This document shows, piece after piece, positions 1 through 7,907 of a stretch of 34,695 nucleotides of DNA. Under the pieces are notes generated by a model, which did no database searches, was not told the origin of the DNA, and was given only the letters and a program-made list of their open reading frames with translations. The position numbers were made by a program, and so were the translations under genes. This DNA is from Aquabacterium sp. (GTDB lineage: Bacteria; Pseudomonadota; Gammaproteobacteria; Burkholderiales; Burkholderiaceae_C). The stretch is from contig JAGOKC010000017.1 of assembly GCA_017994835.1 (NCBI GenBank), forward strand, positions 1 to 34,695, read 5' to 3'. Positions within the stretch are counted from its first letter, which is position 1. The number at the start of each line of letters is the position of its first letter.

Positions 1-733
1 CCTCAGCGCCGACGTGCAAGCCGGCTTGCAGCACCTGCTGGGCAGCGTGGTGCGCCCCGGCCAGCAAACCGTGAGCGCCAACGCCAGCGACGAGCCGCTG
101 TACGAAGCCCGCTTCAGCGCCCAGCGCGTGAGCGTGCCGGTGCGCCCGCGCCTGATGGATGCGCAAGGCCGCCTGGTTCACGCCCGTCCTACCGTGTGGG
201 GCACGCAAACCGCCTTGGTGGTGGGCCTGGACGCGCCCATCCACACCGACCGCGACGCCCGCATCAAGCTGCAGTTCCACTGGCAGCGCGGCGCGCAAGC
301 CAGCCACCGACTGAGCGCCCCGATGGATGACAACGCCCCGGCCTCTGACGCCTCGGGCACCTGGGTGCGCGTGGCCCAGTCATCGTGGGCCGGGGCCAAC
401 TGGGGCGGGGTCTTCATCCCGCGCCTGGGGCAAGAGGTGCTGGTGGAGTTCGTGGACGGCGACATCGACCGCCCCATCATCGTCGGCACCACCTACAACG
501 GCGAGGGCCAGCCCGACGCCCAGGGCAACCGCGTCAACGCCGGGGCGGCAGGCGCCACCGGGAACGCACCGGCGTGGTTCCCTGGCAGTGCGCGCCAGGG
601 TGCCCATGAAGGCCACGCCCACACCGCCACGCTCAGCGGCTTCAAGAGCCAGAGCCTGGACGCCTCGCAAGCGGGCAGCGGCGGGCACAACCAGCTGGTG
701 CTTGACGACAGCTGCGCGACCATGCCGAGCTGA
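1..733 (+). pseudogene. vgrG: Type VI secretion spike protein VgrG, fragment lacking both ends
   Basis: The reading frame is open to the left edge, so the N-terminal part lies outside the window. What remains carries the gp5-like OB-fold region of VgrG: segments such as RIKLQFHWQRG, WVRVAQSSWAG, GGVFIPRLGQEVLVEF and GDIDRPIIVG are typical. The following stretch (HTATLSGFKSQSLD, then GGHNQLVLDD) is also VgrG-like. After about position 708 the similarity stops and the frame ends within ten codons (CATMPS, stop at 731-733). Family members continue for hundreds of residues with the DUF2345/needle region. VgrG trimers form the puncturing tip of the type VI secretion system. The abrupt end next to a restriction-modification module suggests disruption by insertion or recombination, so the fragment is probably non-functional unless the missing 3' part is supplied elsewhere. 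No other T6SS gene is visible here. Identity is firm; pseudogene status is inference. Confidence 0.8.
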
Positions 734-820
734 TGACGTCCCTGCACTTCAGAGTCACATGGACGCCCTGCGACCAGCCCATGAACATCGCCGCCGACCA
801 CGGCATCGCCCCCAAGGATT
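734..820. other. Junction segment between broken vgrG and the R-M module
   Basis: This 87-bp stretch lies between the vgrG stop and the 3' end of the nuclease gene. A plus-strand frame different from that of vgrG stays open across it (about 706-945, reading ELMTSLH then NIAADHGIAPKDF). It might be a fragment of a gene that once followed, but I recognise no family. No inverted repeats or target-site duplications flanking the R-M module were seen by eye. Confidence 0.35.
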
Positions 821-1588
821 TCAGTCCGCCTCGGAGTCCGGCAATTCGGTCGCGTTGCGCAATCGTTCGCTTGCCAGCCGCTGGAGTCGGGTCGCTTGCG
901 CCAGCAGCGTTCTGCGTAGCCCAAGTTGCACCTTGCGCTCGCTGATCACTTGCGCCAGCTTCGCCAGCGTCAAGGCACGTCGGGCCAGCCTCAGATCTGG
1001 ATGATCTCTGAGACGACTGACCTCGGCCGAAACAATGCGCCCCCGATACGAGTCAGGAAATGGCACGGCAATGGTGGGTGTCGGCGGATCTTTCTCATTG
1101 AGCACGGCACCAAACACGGACTGCGACAAGAGAAAGTTGTGAACCTGCGCTTCGAGTGCGTTCAGATGCCGGACGGCATCGGCATTGCCTGCGGAGACGC
1201 CCTCAAACTGTGGGAGCGGCCACACTTCAATGGTGTGAACCTCAAACGGGTCCAGCACATTCATGGCCACCGCATCGGTTCGCTGATTCGTCAGATGACG
1301 GCGAATCCGCGTGCCGAGCGACTCCTTCGTCTGCCCGACATAGATGGGCTCATCGTCATAGTCAAAGAAGGCGTACACACCCCAGGTGATGCCCCCGAGC
1401 CGTCGCTGGTGCCCGTCTGAAAAGATCTGGGCATGGTTGAGAAACCGTGTCAGCTCTGTGCGGAGCGACTCAGTTTCAAAGGGAAGTTGCGTCGTCCGTA
1501 CGTTGGGTGTGATGTTCAGTGCCGCATCGTGAGCGGGCGAGGTGCCACCAACCGAGGCGTAAATGTCGTAGCGGTTCACGCTCCGCAC
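821..1588 (-). CDS. GIY-YIG family nuclease, probable type II restriction endonuclease
   Basis: A 255-residue protein with a GIY-YIG nuclease core: G70-V71-Y72 and Y83-V84-G85 give the two signature strands, R94 and H98 sit on the following helix (RIRRH), E146 is the likely metal ligand (LEAQ), and N164 follows (AVLNEK). The Arg/His pair with Glu and a downstream Asn is the arrangement of the GIY-YIG restriction enzyme Eco29kI, although overall similarity is not evident. The C-terminal third is Arg- and Leu-rich and helical, possibly for DNA recognition. The start codon lies inside the 3' end of the adjacent cytosine methyltransferase gene (13-bp overlap), so the two are translationally coupled with methyltransferase first. 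That order and partner argue for a restriction role rather than a repair or homing role. The recognition sequence cannot be deduced. Confidence 0.75.
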   Translation of the reverse strand: MRSVNRYDIYASVGGTSPAHDAALNITPNVRTTQLPFETESLRTELTRFLNHAQIFSDGHQRRLGGITWGVYAFFDYDDEPIYVGQTKESLGTRIRRHLTNQRTDAVAMNVLDPFEVHTIEVWPLPQFEGVSAGNADAVRHLNALEAQVHNFLLSQSVFGAVLNEKDPPTPTIAVPFPDSYRGRIVSAEVSRLRDHPDLRLARRALTLAKLAQVISERKVQLGLRRTLLAQATRLQRLASERLRNATELPDSEAD

Positions 1589-2778
1589 CGCCGTGCCGCG
1601 GATTCGATACCAGAGACAGCCATGCTGTTCGCCTGAACGATCGGGGTCAGAATGTGCTGCCGCAGGTGTGCGACGACAGGCACAGCAACACCATCACCCA
1701 GAAGGTGATAGGCGTCGTTATAGCGATCAGGAAGTTGGTAGGTCTCGGGCAATCCCATCAACCTCGCCATCTCTCTCGGCGAGATCAAACGCGAGCGGAT
1801 CAACGGCCCGTCAACGACCATGATCGTTTGACGACTCGACCCCCCCGCAGGCGTGCGCAAGCAACCGGCAATGCCATCAAACCGAACCTCCGCCCGCTGG
1901 ACTCCATCGCGGGTTCGACGGTAGATCGTTCCAACCTTCACGGCCCCAAAGCGTTGCGCCTCCATCACCTTGCGTCGATTGACCTCGCTCATCATCGCCA
2001 GCAAATTCTGCGTGTGCTCGGGCGTGTGCCAGATGACGCCTTGCGGCTCTTGCTCGACGATCAAGTCCAGTGACGCAATCCGCTGCCCCGGTGCCGGGGG
2101 GTTCCACCAGCGCCACGAAGTCCGCATGGCCTTTGGCAAGCGACTGTATGCACGAATCACGGCGTCGGGGTGCCACGCCGGGGTGGGCAAGGGCGTGTGG
2201 ATGCTCTCGGGCACAACAAGGTCTGCGTCGATTCCAACCACAAAAAGTCGAGGGCGCGACTGCGGCACAAAGTGCACAGCGTCCATGACGAGCGCCCCGA
2301 ACACATAGCCTTCAGCAGCCACGGCTTTGACGATTTGCTCAAAGTCGCGGCCATCGTGTGAAGTCAATGTCCCATAGACGTTTTCAAGCACCACGATGCG
2401 AGGCTTGCGTCCTTCGCGATTGAGCGCCTTGATGATCCGCCAGAAACCCCAAAAGGCACCACTGCGATCCCCGCTCAAACCCTCACCGTTGCCAGCGAGC
2501 GAAAGGTCTTGACACGGGAATGAGCCCCACGCCAAGTCGGCGTGGCCAGCAAGCTGATCGGTCGTGACCTTGAAGACGTCGCCGATCCAGAGGTCATCGT
2601 CACCCCAGTTCGTGCGATACGCATCACCTTTTTTGGCACTGATATCGTTGGCAAAACGGCAACGCCAATCGTCGCCAAGGCCAGCTCGCGCCATGCCCCC
2701 GCCGGCGAAGAATTCGTAGAAGTTGCCGTGCGTGCCAGTTGCCATGGATGAGCTCGTGATTGGGGGACTCCGCTGCAC
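1576..2778 (-). CDS. DNA (cytosine-5) methyltransferase of a type II R-M system
   Basis: A 400-residue C5-cytosine methyltransferase. Motif I is FYEFFAGGG (about 20-28, AdoMet binding). Motif IV is PCQ at 88-90, with C89 the catalytic nucleophile. Motif VI is ENV at 132-134, motif VIII QSRPR at 173-177, and motif X LGDGVAVPV near the C-terminus. It should methylate one cytosine in the site cut by the downstream GIY-YIG nuclease and so protect the host. The GTG at 2778 is preferred because AAAGG lies 9 nt upstream. An ATG at 2745 (MATGTHGN) is the alternative and would still keep all motifs. Sampled 60-bp lines of this module are about 50-62% G+C against 67-80% in sampled vgrG lines, which suggests acquisition by transfer. 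No controller (C) protein gene is seen, so overlap coupling may set the order of expression. Confidence 0.9.
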   Translation of the reverse strand: MQRSPPITSSSMATGTHGNFYEFFAGGGMARAGLGDDWRCRFANDISAKKGDAYRTNWGDDDLWIGDVFKVTTDQLAGHADLAWGSFPCQDLSLAGNGEGLSGDRSGAFWGFWRIIKALNREGRKPRIVVLENVYGTLTSHDGRDFEQIVKAVAAEGYVFGALVMDAVHFVPQSRPRLFVVGIDADLVVPESIHTPLPTPAWHPDAVIRAYSRLPKAMRTSWRWWNPPAPGQRIASLDLIVEQEPQGVIWHTPEHTQNLLAMMSEVNRRKVMEAQRFGAVKVGTIYRRTRDGVQRAEVRFDGIAGCLRTPAGGSSRQTIMVVDGPLIRSRLISPREMARLMGLPETYQLPDRYNDAYHLLGDGVAVPVVAHLRQHILTPIVQANSMAVSGIESAARRCGA

Positions 2779-2825
2779 TCGGATTCGCCTTTCATCATAG
2801 CAGTCATGCCTTGCCTACGCCCTGC

Positions 2826-3824
2826 TCACCGCCCCCAGCACCTCTGCAAAAACGCCGCCTGCCGCGCCAACGCCTGATCGGCACTGGGCATCAAACCTGC
2901 ATGCGCCTGGAACACATGCCAGCGCTTGGCATAAATCTCAAGCTCACTTTTTGAGCCTGCTTGCGTCGCGGCATCGTTGTACCAAGGGGCGTTATCGAAC
3001 AGCACTTCGTCTTCGCCCACTTGCACCAGCGCTGGCGGCAAACCGCGCAGGTCTTGCTGCATTGCCTCAGCCAGCGGGTGGTCGTGCGGTATGCGCAAAG
3101 CACGCTCCACATCCTGGGCCCAGCCCTGACGGATCATCGGGTCACGTGATTCACGCTCATACGCTGTGCTGTTGGGCAGGGGTGCCAGACTGAAGGCCGG
3201 TGACATCATCACCATGGCTGCAGGCAAAGGCAGCCCCGCCTGCCGCAAGGCCACGGTCACCATCAAGGTCAATTGCCCCCCTGCCGAGTCCCCGGCAATC
3301 GCAATGCGATCTGCGGCGTAGCCATCTGCCAGCAACTGCTTGTAGGCGGTCACACCATCTTCAATCTGCGCCGGGAAGGGGTGCTCCGGTGCCAGACGGT
3401 AATGCGGCACCAACACCTCGGCCCCCGTCAGGGCACACAGCCGACGTGTGATGCTGCGGTGTGTACGCGGGCTGCCTGCGACGAAAGCACCACCGTGCAT
3501 GTACAAAATGGCATTCGGGGCGCGCACGGCAGATTTGGGCACGATGCGCTCCACCGGAATGTGCTTGATCCGGTCGGCCTTGACCGTCGCCCGGCCATCC
3601 TGCGGCATCAGGCTGGAACCGATTGCCAATGCCGCACGCTGCACGGCAAACGGCCAAGGCGGCCCCAGGAACGGCTTGAGGCCGACGCGCAGCGCACCGC
3701 GCAACAGTAAGGCCAACACCGTCTCACGCCAACCAGTCGGGGGTTCAAGGCGTCGCACCGCACCCGATGGGGTTGTTCGGGCTTTGCCAGGTTTGGCGCT
3801 CAGGGTCGCAGCGGTCATCGTCAT
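2826..3824 (-). CDS. Alpha/beta hydrolase, HSL (family IV) esterase/lipase type
   Basis: A 332-residue serine hydrolase of the hormone-sensitive-lipase-like family. HGG at 110-112 (YMHGGAF) forms the oxyanion hole. GDSAGG at 178-183 carries the nucleophile S180. An Asp in GEDEVLFDN and a His in KRWHVFQ near the C-terminus complete the triad. HYRLAPEHPFP after the HGG strand is a family hallmark. There is no clear signal peptide, so it is probably cytoplasmic and acts on short- or medium-chain esters; the physiological substrate is not evident. It follows the SDR gene on the same strand with a 22-bp gap, which makes a two-gene operon likely, and a TetR-family gene diverges from that pair. Such esterase/SDR/TetR clusters often serve degradation of ester- or alcohol-containing compounds, but that is only inference. 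Confidence 0.88.
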   Translation of the reverse strand: MTMTAATLSAKPGKARTTPSGAVRRLEPPTGWRETVLALLLRGALRVGLKPFLGPPWPFAVQRAALAIGSSLMPQDGRATVKADRIKHIPVERIVPKSAVRAPNAILYMHGGAFVAGSPRTHRSITRRLCALTGAEVLVPHYRLAPEHPFPAQIEDGVTAYKQLLADGYAADRIAIAGDSAGGQLTLMVTVALRQAGLPLPAAMVMMSPAFSLAPLPNSTAYERESRDPMIRQGWAQDVERALRIPHDHPLAEAMQQDLRGLPPALVQVGEDEVLFDNAPWYNDAATQAGSKSELEIYAKRWHVFQAHAGLMPSADQALARQAAFLQRCWGR

Positions 3825-3846
3825 CTCCAGATCAACTCACGCACGC

Positions 3847-4689
3847 TCAACCGAGCATGCCTTTTTTGGCAAAGTGGGTGGTCAGGGGTTGGTACCAGCT
3901 GCCCAGCAAGCGCACCAATTTGTCCAGGAACTTGGCGTCCATGCCCACCAGCACGCGGCGCTGATTGCCCTCGACTGCCTTGATGATCTGACGCGCCGCA
4001 CTCTCGGCCGAGGTGGTGTTCAACAGCTTGTCAAATCGCGCCTTGGCTTCCTGCGCACTCCCGCCTGTGCGCGCCTCGATGCTGTGGTCCATGCGTGCAT
4101 CGCGGGCAATGTTGGTGCGTATGCCACCCGGGTGAACGCACGTGGCGCTCACGCCGCAGTTCTCAAGGTCCAACTCCTGGCGCAGCGCTTCGGTGAACCC
4201 TCGCACCGCAAACTTGCTGGCGTTGTAGGTTCCCTGGCTGGGAATGGCCAGCAAGCCAAACAGGCTGGAGATGTTGATCACATGCCCTTCCCCCGCGCGC
4301 TTGATGTGCGGCAAAAAGGCCTGCGTGCCCCACACCACGCCCCAGAAGTTGATGCCCATGATCCACTGAAAATCTTCGGGCTTGACGGTTTCCAGAAATG
4401 CCCCCAGCGCCACCCCAGCGTTGTTGAAGATCAGGTTGACCTTGCCGTGCTCCCTCACCACCTGATCGGCCCAGGCATTCATGGCCTCGCGGTCGGCCAC
4501 ATCCAGTCGGGTGATGGTGACCTTGACCCCATGCTGGCGGACCATTTGCGCAGTCTCGGCCAGCCCCTTCTCATTGACATCACTCAGAGCCAGATGACAC
4601 CCACGCTGTGCCAGTTGCACCGCCAGATTGCGACCCATGCCGGATGCCGCCCCTGTGATGGCAGCCACTTTGTTGCGGAAATCTTTCAT
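3847..4689 (-). CDS. SDR-family NAD(P)-dependent oxidoreductase
   Basis: A 280-residue classical short-chain dehydrogenase. The N-terminal cofactor motif TGAASGMG, the NNAG motif (FNNAGVALG), the catalytic Ser in NISSLFG and the YNASK Tyr/Lys pair are all present. The ATG at 4689 (MKDFRNKVAAITG) is chosen because it gives the normal SDR N-terminus and has AAGAG 6 nt upstream; an in-frame extension to 4761 adds 24 residues with no family character. The reaction is probably oxidation of a secondary alcohol or reduction of a ketone; the substrate is unknown. It is the first gene of a likely operon with the downstream esterase and is divergent from the TetR gene across a 192-bp region, so TetR control is plausible. 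Confidence 0.9.
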   Translation of the reverse strand: MKDFRNKVAAITGAASGMGRNLAVQLAQRGCHLALSDVNEKGLAETAQMVRQHGVKVTITRLDVADREAMNAWADQVVREHGKVNLIFNNAGVALGAFLETVKPEDFQWIMGINFWGVVWGTQAFLPHIKRAGEGHVINISSLFGLLAIPSQGTYNASKFAVRGFTEALRQELDLENCGVSATCVHPGGIRTNIARDARMDHSIEARTGGSAQEAKARFDKLLNTTSAESAARQIIKAVEGNQRRVLVGMDAKFLDKLVRLLGSWYQPLTTHFAKKGMLG

Positions 4690-4844
4690 GGGTTTCTCTT
4701 GGTCAAGTTGAGGTTCAAAACACCGCCGGGTACGCCCCTCAGATGGAGGGCAAACCGTCAACCACCGTGCTCACCGCATTGGCACCATCGCCAGCGTGGG
4801 GCAAGATGCGGCATGTTGAACACGGTGGACATCGCCAGCAATTG

Positions 4845-4882
4845 ATTTGACAACGATCAGATTCAAAAATACTATTTGACAA
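4845..4882. repeat. Pair of 9-bp direct repeats ATTTGACAA bracketing the TetR promoter
   Basis: ATTTGACAA occurs at 4845-4853 and again at 4874-4882, 29 bp apart start to start (nearly three helical turns). The first copy covers the -35 box. The second follows the -10 box and reaches the A of the start codon. This placement suits an operator for the adjacent TetR protein (autoregulation) or for the divergent SDR promoter. TetR proteins usually prefer palindromes, so operator function is inference. Confidence 0.45.
4847..4875 (+). promoter_or_regulatory. Near-consensus sigma-70 promoter of the TetR gene
   Basis: TTGACA at 4847-4852 and TACTAT at 4870-4875 are separated by exactly 17 bp, so the match to the sigma-70 consensus is very close. 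Transcription is expected to start about 7 nt after the -10 box, at 4881-4883. That coincides with the ATG of the TetR gene at 4882, so the transcript would have essentially no 5' leader. Confidence 0.75.
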
Positions 4883-5577
4883 TGACTGTTTCCAAAAATC
4901 GGGAAAACCCTGCACCCCCCTCCACTACGGGGGCATCGGGCCGACGCTACGGTGGTGTCGATCCACAGGAGCGTCAGCGCCAGCGTCAGGTCAAACTGAT
5001 CGAAGCCGGGCTGGTGGTCTTTGGTGATCACGGCTATCACCACGCCACCGTTCGGGATGTGTGCGGGCAGGCACAGCTGACCTCGCGGTATTTCTACGAA
5101 TCCTTTGACAGCATGGAGGCCCTGTTCCGCGCGGTCTATATCGCCGTCAATCGTGAACTCATGCAGGCCACCATCCTGGCCTTGGCGCAGTGCCAACCCG
5201 AACCCGAGAAGCTGGCCGAGGCGGCCCTGCGCACCTTCCTCACCTTCGTGCGCGACGACCCGCGTCGTGCCCGTGTGGCCCTCATCGACGCACCCACTGT
5301 GGGCGAGGGCATGACTGCCGTCACCGACCAGGCCACGCAAGACTTCGCGCACCTGATCACGGGCTTCATGCTGCAGATGTTCCCGCACCTCGACAAACAC
5401 GGACTGGATCACCGCATTCTGGCCAGCGGCCTGGTGGGAGCCTGCACCCGGATTGCAACGCAGTGGGTGATTGACCGCTGCAATGCCCCGATGGAGAACG
5501 TGTTGCGCAACAATCTGGCCATGTTCCAGGCCATGGTTCACTACGCACGGACGCTGTCAACGTGTAAAGAGGTGTGA
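4882..5577 (+). CDS. TetR/AcrR-family transcriptional regulator
   Basis: A 231-residue protein with a TetR-type N-terminal helix-turn-helix (about residues 30-75: RQRQVKLIEAGLVVFGDHGY, then ATVRDVCGQAQLTSRYFYESF) and a helical ligand-binding and dimerisation C-terminal half. The first 28 residues form a polar tail. The ATG at 4882 is preferred to the upstream in-frame TTG at 4876 because the predicted transcription start falls on it; there is no Shine-Dalgarno, consistent with leaderless translation. It is divergent from the SDR/esterase pair and probably represses it and itself. The inducing ligand is unknown, possibly a substrate of those enzymes. Confidence 0.88.
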   Translation: MTVSKNRENPAPPSTTGASGRRYGGVDPQERQRQRQVKLIEAGLVVFGDHGYHHATVRDVCGQAQLTSRYFYESFDSMEALFRAVYIAVNRELMQATILALAQCQPEPEKLAEAALRTFLTFVRDDPRRARVALIDAPTVGEGMTAVTDQATQDFAHLITGFMLQMFPHLDKHGLDHRILASGLVGACTRIATQWVIDRCNAPMENVLRNNLAMFQAMVHYARTLSTCKEV

Positions 5578-5651
5578 AACCCTGCGTCAGGGCTGGGTTC
5601 CATGGTCAAACAGGGCGCGCAAGCCAATCAGTTTTGCGACAATGTCTCTTT

Positions 5652-5668
5652 GGCCGCTTGATGCGGCC
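5652..5668. other. Small hairpin in the leader of the first dacA gene
   Basis: GGCCGC (5652-5657) and GCGGCC (5663-5668) form a 6-bp stem with loop TTGAT, ending 22 nt before the dacA start codon. No T-run follows on either strand, so it is not a convincing intrinsic terminator for the upstream TetR gene. It may affect translation of dacA or mean nothing. Confidence 0.3.
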
Positions 5669-5690
5669 TGGCCGCAAAACCGATCCCACC

Positions 5691-6851
5691 ATGACCCTTT
5701 TCTCGCGCTTGTCTCTCCGCCCGCTCGCCGCCTTGGCGCTGTTCACTGGCTTGTTTGCCTCTGCGCAGGCCGCCCCCGTGCCGCCCGCACCCACGCTTGA
5801 GAACAAGGCCTTCGTGGTGATGGACTTCGACTCGGGTCGCATCCTGGCCGAGTCCAATGCCGACACCGCGCTGCCACCGGCCTCGATGACCAAGATGATG
5901 ACGAGCTACCTCGTCGAGCAGGCATTGAAAACCGGCCGCCTCAAACCCACCGACATGGTGCAGGTCAGCGAGTACGCCTGGTGCCGTGGCACCAACACCG
6001 AGTCGTGCATGTACCTGCCCCTGCATGGTTCTGCCTCGGTGATCGACATGCTGCGCGGCATCATCATCCAGTCCGGCAACGATGCTTCCAAGGCGGTCGC
6101 CGAGCACCTCGCCGGCAACGAGCCCGCTTTCGCGGCCATGATGAACAGCGAAGCCAAGCGCCTGGGCATGGCGAACACGAACTTCGTCAACGCCACCGGC
6201 CTGCCCGATCCCGCACACAAAGCCTCGGCCCGCGACCTCGCCATCCTGGCGCGCGCCATCATCCACGACAGTTCCGAGTACTACAGCCTCTACGCCGAGA
6301 AAGAGTTCACCTACAACGGCATCAAGCAAGGCAACCGCAACGCCCTGCTCTATACCGACCCCACCGTTGATGGACTGAAAACCGGCCACACCAACGAAGC
6401 GGGCTTTTGCCTGACCGCGTCGTCCAAACGCAATGGCCAGCGCCTGATCACCGTGGTGATGGGCACCCAGAGCATGCAGGCGCGCGCCGATCAGACCCGC
6501 GCCCTGTTCAACTGGGGTTTTGCCAGCTATGAAAACATCCGGCCGGTGCAAGGCGGCAGCTCGGTGCAAAGTGTGCCGGTGCGTTTTGGCAAGGTCGATC
6601 AGGTCAACATCGGGTCGCTGCAAGATGTTGTGATGACCGTGCCGCGCGGTCAGGCCGCCAAGGTCAAAACCGAGGTGCAAGTGAACCCCGAGATCACGGC
6701 CCCCATCGCCAAGGGTGACGTGCTAGGCAAGATCCTCGTCACGCTCGACGGCCAGCTTCAGGGCGAACAAGCCCTGGTGGCGCTGGAGCCCGTCGAGGAG
6801 GCCGGCTTCTTCAAGAAGCTGTGGCAGCGCATCCTGTCGTGGTTTGCCTGA
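5691..6851 (+). CDS. dacA: D-alanyl-D-alanine carboxypeptidase (PBP5/6 type), catalytically intact
   Basis: A 386-residue S11-family D,D-carboxypeptidase that removes the terminal D-Ala from peptidoglycan pentapeptides in the periplasm. A signal peptide covers about residues 1-27 (cleavage near AQA-AP). All three active-site motifs are present: S65-M-T-K68, S128-G-N130 and K230-T-G232. The C-terminus ends in an amphipathic helix (FFKKLWQRILSWF), the usual membrane anchor of PBP5/6. The ATG at 5691 gives the expected signal peptide; upstream in-frame starts (5661, 5574) add residues unlike a signal sequence. It is convergent with lipA, 21 bp apart. The second dacA-like gene at 22306-23574 has lost two of these motifs, so this is probably the working copy. 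Confidence 0.93.
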   Translation: MTLFSRLSLRPLAALALFTGLFASAQAAPVPPAPTLENKAFVVMDFDSGRILAESNADTALPPASMTKMMTSYLVEQALKTGRLKPTDMVQVSEYAWCRGTNTESCMYLPLHGSASVIDMLRGIIIQSGNDASKAVAEHLAGNEPAFAAMMNSEAKRLGMANTNFVNATGLPDPAHKASARDLAILARAIIHDSSEYYSLYAEKEFTYNGIKQGNRNALLYTDPTVDGLKTGHTNEAGFCLTASSKRNGQRLITVVMGTQSMQARADQTRALFNWGFASYENIRPVQGGSSVQSVPVRFGKVDQVNIGSLQDVVMTVPRGQAAKVKTEVQVNPEITAPIAKGDVLGKILVTLDGQLQGEQALVALEPVEEAGFFKKLWQRILSWFA

Positions 6852-6855
6852 GTCT

Positions 6856-6875
6856 GATCAGATCAGATCAGATCA
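6856..6875. repeat. Four tandem copies of GATCA between convergent genes
   Basis: GATCA is repeated perfectly four times (6856-6860, 6861-6865, 6866-6870, 6871-6875) in the short gap between the dacA and lipA stop codons, preceded by T so that the block begins TGATCA. The last copy contains the complement of the lipA TGA stop (6873-6875). It is a short simple-sequence repeat; copy-number change would leave dacA untouched and could alter the end of lipA only if the last unit were affected. Confidence 0.85.
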
Positions 6876-7868
6876 CACCTTGACGCCAGCCTGAATCGCC
6901 TGCTGGTCAGCGTGATACGAACTGCGCACCATCGCGCCCACGGCCGCATGGGTGAAACCCATCTGACGGGCTTCTTCCTCGAACATCTTGAAGGTGTCGG
7001 GGTGCACATAGCGACGCACCGGCAGGTGGTGACCTGAGGGTGCCAGATACTGCCCAATGGTGATCATGTCGATGCCATGTGCACGCATGTCGCGCATCAC
7101 CTGCAGCACCTCTTCGTCGGTTTCGCCCAGACCCACCATGATGCCGCTCTTGGTGGGGATGTCGGGGAACAGCGCCTTGAACTTCTTGAGCAGGTTCAAG
7201 CTGAACTGGTAGTCGGAACCGGGGCGTGCTTCCTTGTACAGGCGCGGCGCGGTTTCCAGGTTGTGGTTCATCACATCGGGCGGTGCGGCCTTGAGGATTT
7301 CCAGTGCACGCTCGTCACGCCCCCGAAAGTCGGGCACCAGGATCTCGATGCGCGTGGCGGGTGACACCTCGCGGATCTGGCGGATGCATTCGGCAAAATG
7401 GCCCGCGCCACCGTCGCGCAGGTCATCACGGTCCACCGAGGTGATCACCACGTACTTGAGCTTGAGCGCCGCAATCGTCTTGGCCAGGTTGGCCGGCTCG
7501 TTCACATCCAGCGGATCAGGGCGGCCGTGGCCCACATCACAAAACGGGCAACGACGTGTGCACTTGTCGCCCATGATCATGAAGGTGGCCGTGCCATGAC
7601 CAAAGCACTCACCGATGTTGGGGCACGAGGCCTCTTCGCACACCGTGTTGAGCTTGTGCTCGCGCAGGATGCTCTTGATCTCGTAAAAACGCGTGCTGGG
7701 TGAACCGGCCTTGACGCGGATCCAGTCGGGCTTCTTGAGCACCTCGCCAACCGGCACGATCTTGATGGGAATGCGCGCCGTCTTGGCCTGCGCCTTCTGT
7801 TTGACCGTGGGATCGTAGGCGGCGGGCTGCTCGGCAGCCGGCGACGGAGAGGTGGGTTCGGTGCTCAT
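6873..7868 (-). CDS. lipA: Lipoyl synthase (radical SAM)
   Basis: A 331-residue enzyme that inserts two sulfur atoms at C6 and C8 of protein-bound octanoyl groups, making the lipoyl cofactor of pyruvate and 2-oxoglutarate dehydrogenases and the glycine cleavage H protein. Two iron-sulfur cluster motifs are visible: C77, C82 and C88 (CX4CX5C, the auxiliary cluster consumed as sulfur source) and C103, C107 and C110 (CX3CX2C, the radical SAM cluster). The ATG at 7868 ([10 protein letters not shown]) is preferred; an extension to 7898 adds only ten residues. It lies 39 bp downstream of lipB on the same strand, so the two lipoate genes are probably co-transcribed. Confidence 0.97.
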   Translation of the reverse strand: MSTEPTSPSPAAEQPAAYDPTVKQKAQAKTARIPIKIVPVGEVLKKPDWIRVKAGSPSTRFYEIKSILREHKLNTVCEEASCPNIGECFGHGTATFMIMGDKCTRRCPFCDVGHGRPDPLDVNEPANLAKTIAALKLKYVVITSVDRDDLRDGGAGHFAECIRQIREVSPATRIEILVPDFRGRDERALEILKAAPPDVMNHNLETAPRLYKEARPGSDYQFSLNLLKKFKALFPDIPTKSGIMVGLGETDEEVLQVMRDMRAHGIDMITIGQYLAPSGHHLPVRRYVHPDTFKMFEEEARQMGFTHAAVGAMVRSSYHADQQAIQAGVKV

Positions 7869-7907
7869 GGCGTCATTTTGCCCGATCCCACCGCGCACCG
7901 CGACGCG

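Noticed and set aside
1596-1601. A CCGCGG site inside the methyltransferase gene as proof of Eco29kI-like specificity
   Set aside because: CCGCGG is frequent by chance in high-G+C DNA (another lies near 11928), and nuclease similarity is limited to the catalytic core.
3448-4845. A 465-codon plus-strand frame opposite the esterase and SDR genes
   Set aside because: It covers two genes with clear catalytic motifs on the other strand and has no recognisable domain.
6852-6875. GATCA repeats as a bidirectional terminator for dacA and lipA
   Set aside because: The units contain small TGATCA palindromes but form no long stable stem and are not followed by T-runs.
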